Origin: CAIVPM01 sp964477265
GTDB taxonomy: Bacteria; Bacteroidota; Bacteroidia; Chitinophagales; Chitinophagaceae
Direction: 5' to 3'
Length of the DNA: 64,000 nt
Assembly: GCA_964477265.1 (NCBI GenBank)
Contig: CAYZDJ010000001.1
Span: 342,363-406,362, forward strand
Shown here: positions 62,925 to 64,000 of the stretch, in pieces
How positions within the stretch are numbered: position 1 is the first letter of the stretch
Layout of the letters: each line of letters starts with the position of its first letter
Translations under genes and position numbers: made by a program
Notes under the pieces: model-generated
The model's database searches: none
What the model saw: the letters and a program-made list of their open reading frames with translations, nothing else
What the model was told of the DNA's origin: nothing

Positions 62925-64000
62925 ATGAGAAATTTTTTTTTTAAAGTTTTGATGTTATTATTTCTTTTTACTTGCTTTTCTTCTACTATCAATGCCCAAC
63001 TTATCAAAGACTCATATAGGTTTTATAATAATTTTTCAGTATCTGCACCAGAATGTGGACTTGATTTATCGCAGGCTCAAGCTTTAGGAAGTTGCAATCC
63101 TGTTACAACACCTGGTAGTTTTATATTGGATACGCTACCATATTGTGGACTTAAAAGAACTGTTTATCATAATAATTTACACTGGGGTTTAAAATATCCA
63201 AATACTTCTGGTACAATTACAAGCACTTATACTATTAATCTATATGTAAAAACTACTAATTGGGGCAATGCACCATGGGTAAGAATTATTGACTTTTCAA
63301 ATGGGGTGTCAGACAATGGTATTTATTATAAAACTTCTGGCGGTGCTGGTCGCTGCCTTGATTTTTATCCAAATGGCATTGTGGGAGCGTGTCCTTACTT
63401 TAATGACACTACTTACTATCTTTTAACCTTTACTAGAGATAGTATCACCAGTAAAATAGACGTTTATATAAATAATGTCTTATTTGTTTCATATAATGAT
63501 ATCGCAGGTAGTTATATTGGCACTGCTGGTGTTCCAATTTATATTTACAGAGATGACCAGATAGTAACTTGCGAATCTGGTGAAGCTAATTTTGCTTACC
63601 TTTCGTTTACAAATCAATATTCAGTACAATCAACAGTCGATTCTGTATATAATAACATTTGCTCAATTGCAAATACTTCTAACGCAGCAGATTTTTCCAT
63701 CACACCTAATGTTAGCTGTGGTTTATCTAACAATATTAATATTAATTATACTGGTGATATAACTCCACCTGCAACTAGTTATATTTTTGGTTGGGATTGG
63801 GATGGTGGCAATGTTATCACAGGGACAGGTATTGGCCCTTATCTAGTAAATTGGAATACCCCTGGAATAAAGAATATCACATTAACCACAACCAGTATTG
63901 CTTGTGGTAATCAAGGAACAAAAACAAAGCAACTATTGATTAACCCAAGAACTTATTCAAGCCTCAATCAAACCATTTGTACAGGTCAATCTTATTTAGG
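62925..64000 (+). CDS. large secreted protein with LamG-like and PKD-like parts (runs off window)
   Basis: Open from ATG 62925 to the window end (358 codons). Signal peptide with core VLMLLFLFTCFSSTINAQ, then a concanavalin/LamG-like domain (about 25-220; TINLYVKTTNWGNAPWVRII, TTYYLLTFTRDSITSKIDVY). A PKD-like stretch follows (GWDWDGGNVITGTGIGPYLV, NWNTPGIKNITLTT), then the start of a repeat ending NQTICTGQSYLG, a motif frequent in gliding-associated T9SS surface proteins. The 3' part is outside the window, so the expected sorting domain is not seen. Confidence 0.75.
   Translation, partial: MRNFFFKVLMLLFLFTCFSSTINAQLIKDSYRFYNNFSVSAPECGLDLSQAQALGSCNPVTTPGSFILDTLPYCGLKRTVYHNNLHWGLKYPNTSGTITSTYTINLYVKTTNWGNAPWVRIIDFSNGVSDNGIYYKTSGGAGRCLDFYPNGIVGACPYFNDTTYYLLTFTRDSITSKIDVYINNVLFVSYNDIAGSYIGTAGVPIYIYRDDQIVTCESGEANFAYLSFTNQYSVQSTVDSVYNNICSIANTSNAADFSITPNVSCGLSNNININYTGDITPPATSYIFGWDWDGGNVITGTGIGPYLVNWNTPGIKNITLTTTSIACGNQGTKTKQLLINPRTYSSLNQTICTGQSYL

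Noticed and set aside
63580..63762. 60-aa plus-strand ORF near the window end
   Set aside because: Out of frame inside the open reading frame that starts at 62925.

Overview
The window is about 64 kb of low-GC (roughly one third G+C by eye), gene-dense chromosomal DNA from a member of the Bacteroidota, most like the Chitinophagales/Sphingobacteriales. Evidence: a short housekeeping sigma factor without region 1.1, promoters of the TTTG-N19-TAnnTTTG type, type IX secretion (T9SS) C-terminal sorting domains, a CzcA-TolC fusion efflux pump, a TonB receptor with a carboxypeptidase-regulatory-like N-domain, and conserved Bacteroidota families (DUF1599, BT_3928-type DoxX, IPExxxVDY, DUF4331). No rRNA, tRNA, CRISPR array or intact mobile element was seen.

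Layout. 0-9.5 kb: partial argH, a cytosine-deaminase-like amidohydrolase, a strong candidate 6S-type RNA with terminator, a dead IS5-type transposase, a BBE-type flavoenzyme, a large T9SS surface protein, ispE, a VOC protein and a decayed parDE toxin-antitoxin pair. 9.5-21 kb: pgi, a saccharopine-dehydrogenase-like gene, pdxJ, folP, DUF1599, BT_3928, a BlaI repressor with an M56 peptidase fused to a cell-wall amidase, aroQ, a lipoprotein and a YdeI-like gene. 21-34 kb: sodium/solute symporter, OmpA/TSP3 protein, RlpA, rpoD, panB, DUF4422, MsbA-like ABC exporter, a retropepsin-like protease, prs, glyS and a GT4 glycosyltransferase. 34-46 kb: two small envelope genes, a CusA/CzcA-TolC fusion with its adaptor, acyl-CoA dehydrogenase, amino-acid permease, DAACS symporter, pterin dehydratase and an IPExxxVDY protein. 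46-52 kb: sucD, M14 peptidase, YjdI and YjdJ homologues, PlsC-like acyltransferase and formimidoylglutamase. 52-62 kb: a co-oriented minus-strand envelope block (TPR, HupE/UreJ, small secreted protein, TonB receptor with a His-rich plug, an 89-aa conserved protein, two DUF4331 proteins). 62.9-64 kb: the start of another large secreted protein.

Most genes are housekeeping. The parts that deserve attention are (i) blaI with two AACTA-N6-TAGTT operators and its M56-amidase partner, (ii) the HupE/TonB/DUF4331 block, which looks like an uncharacterised metal or envelope system, (iii) the 6S-like RNA, and (iv) a family of 7-nt-period repeat tracts that touch gene starts, gene ends and, in pdxJ, the inside of a coding sequence. 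Three genes have a TAnnTTTG box exactly four bases before the start codon and are probably leaderless.
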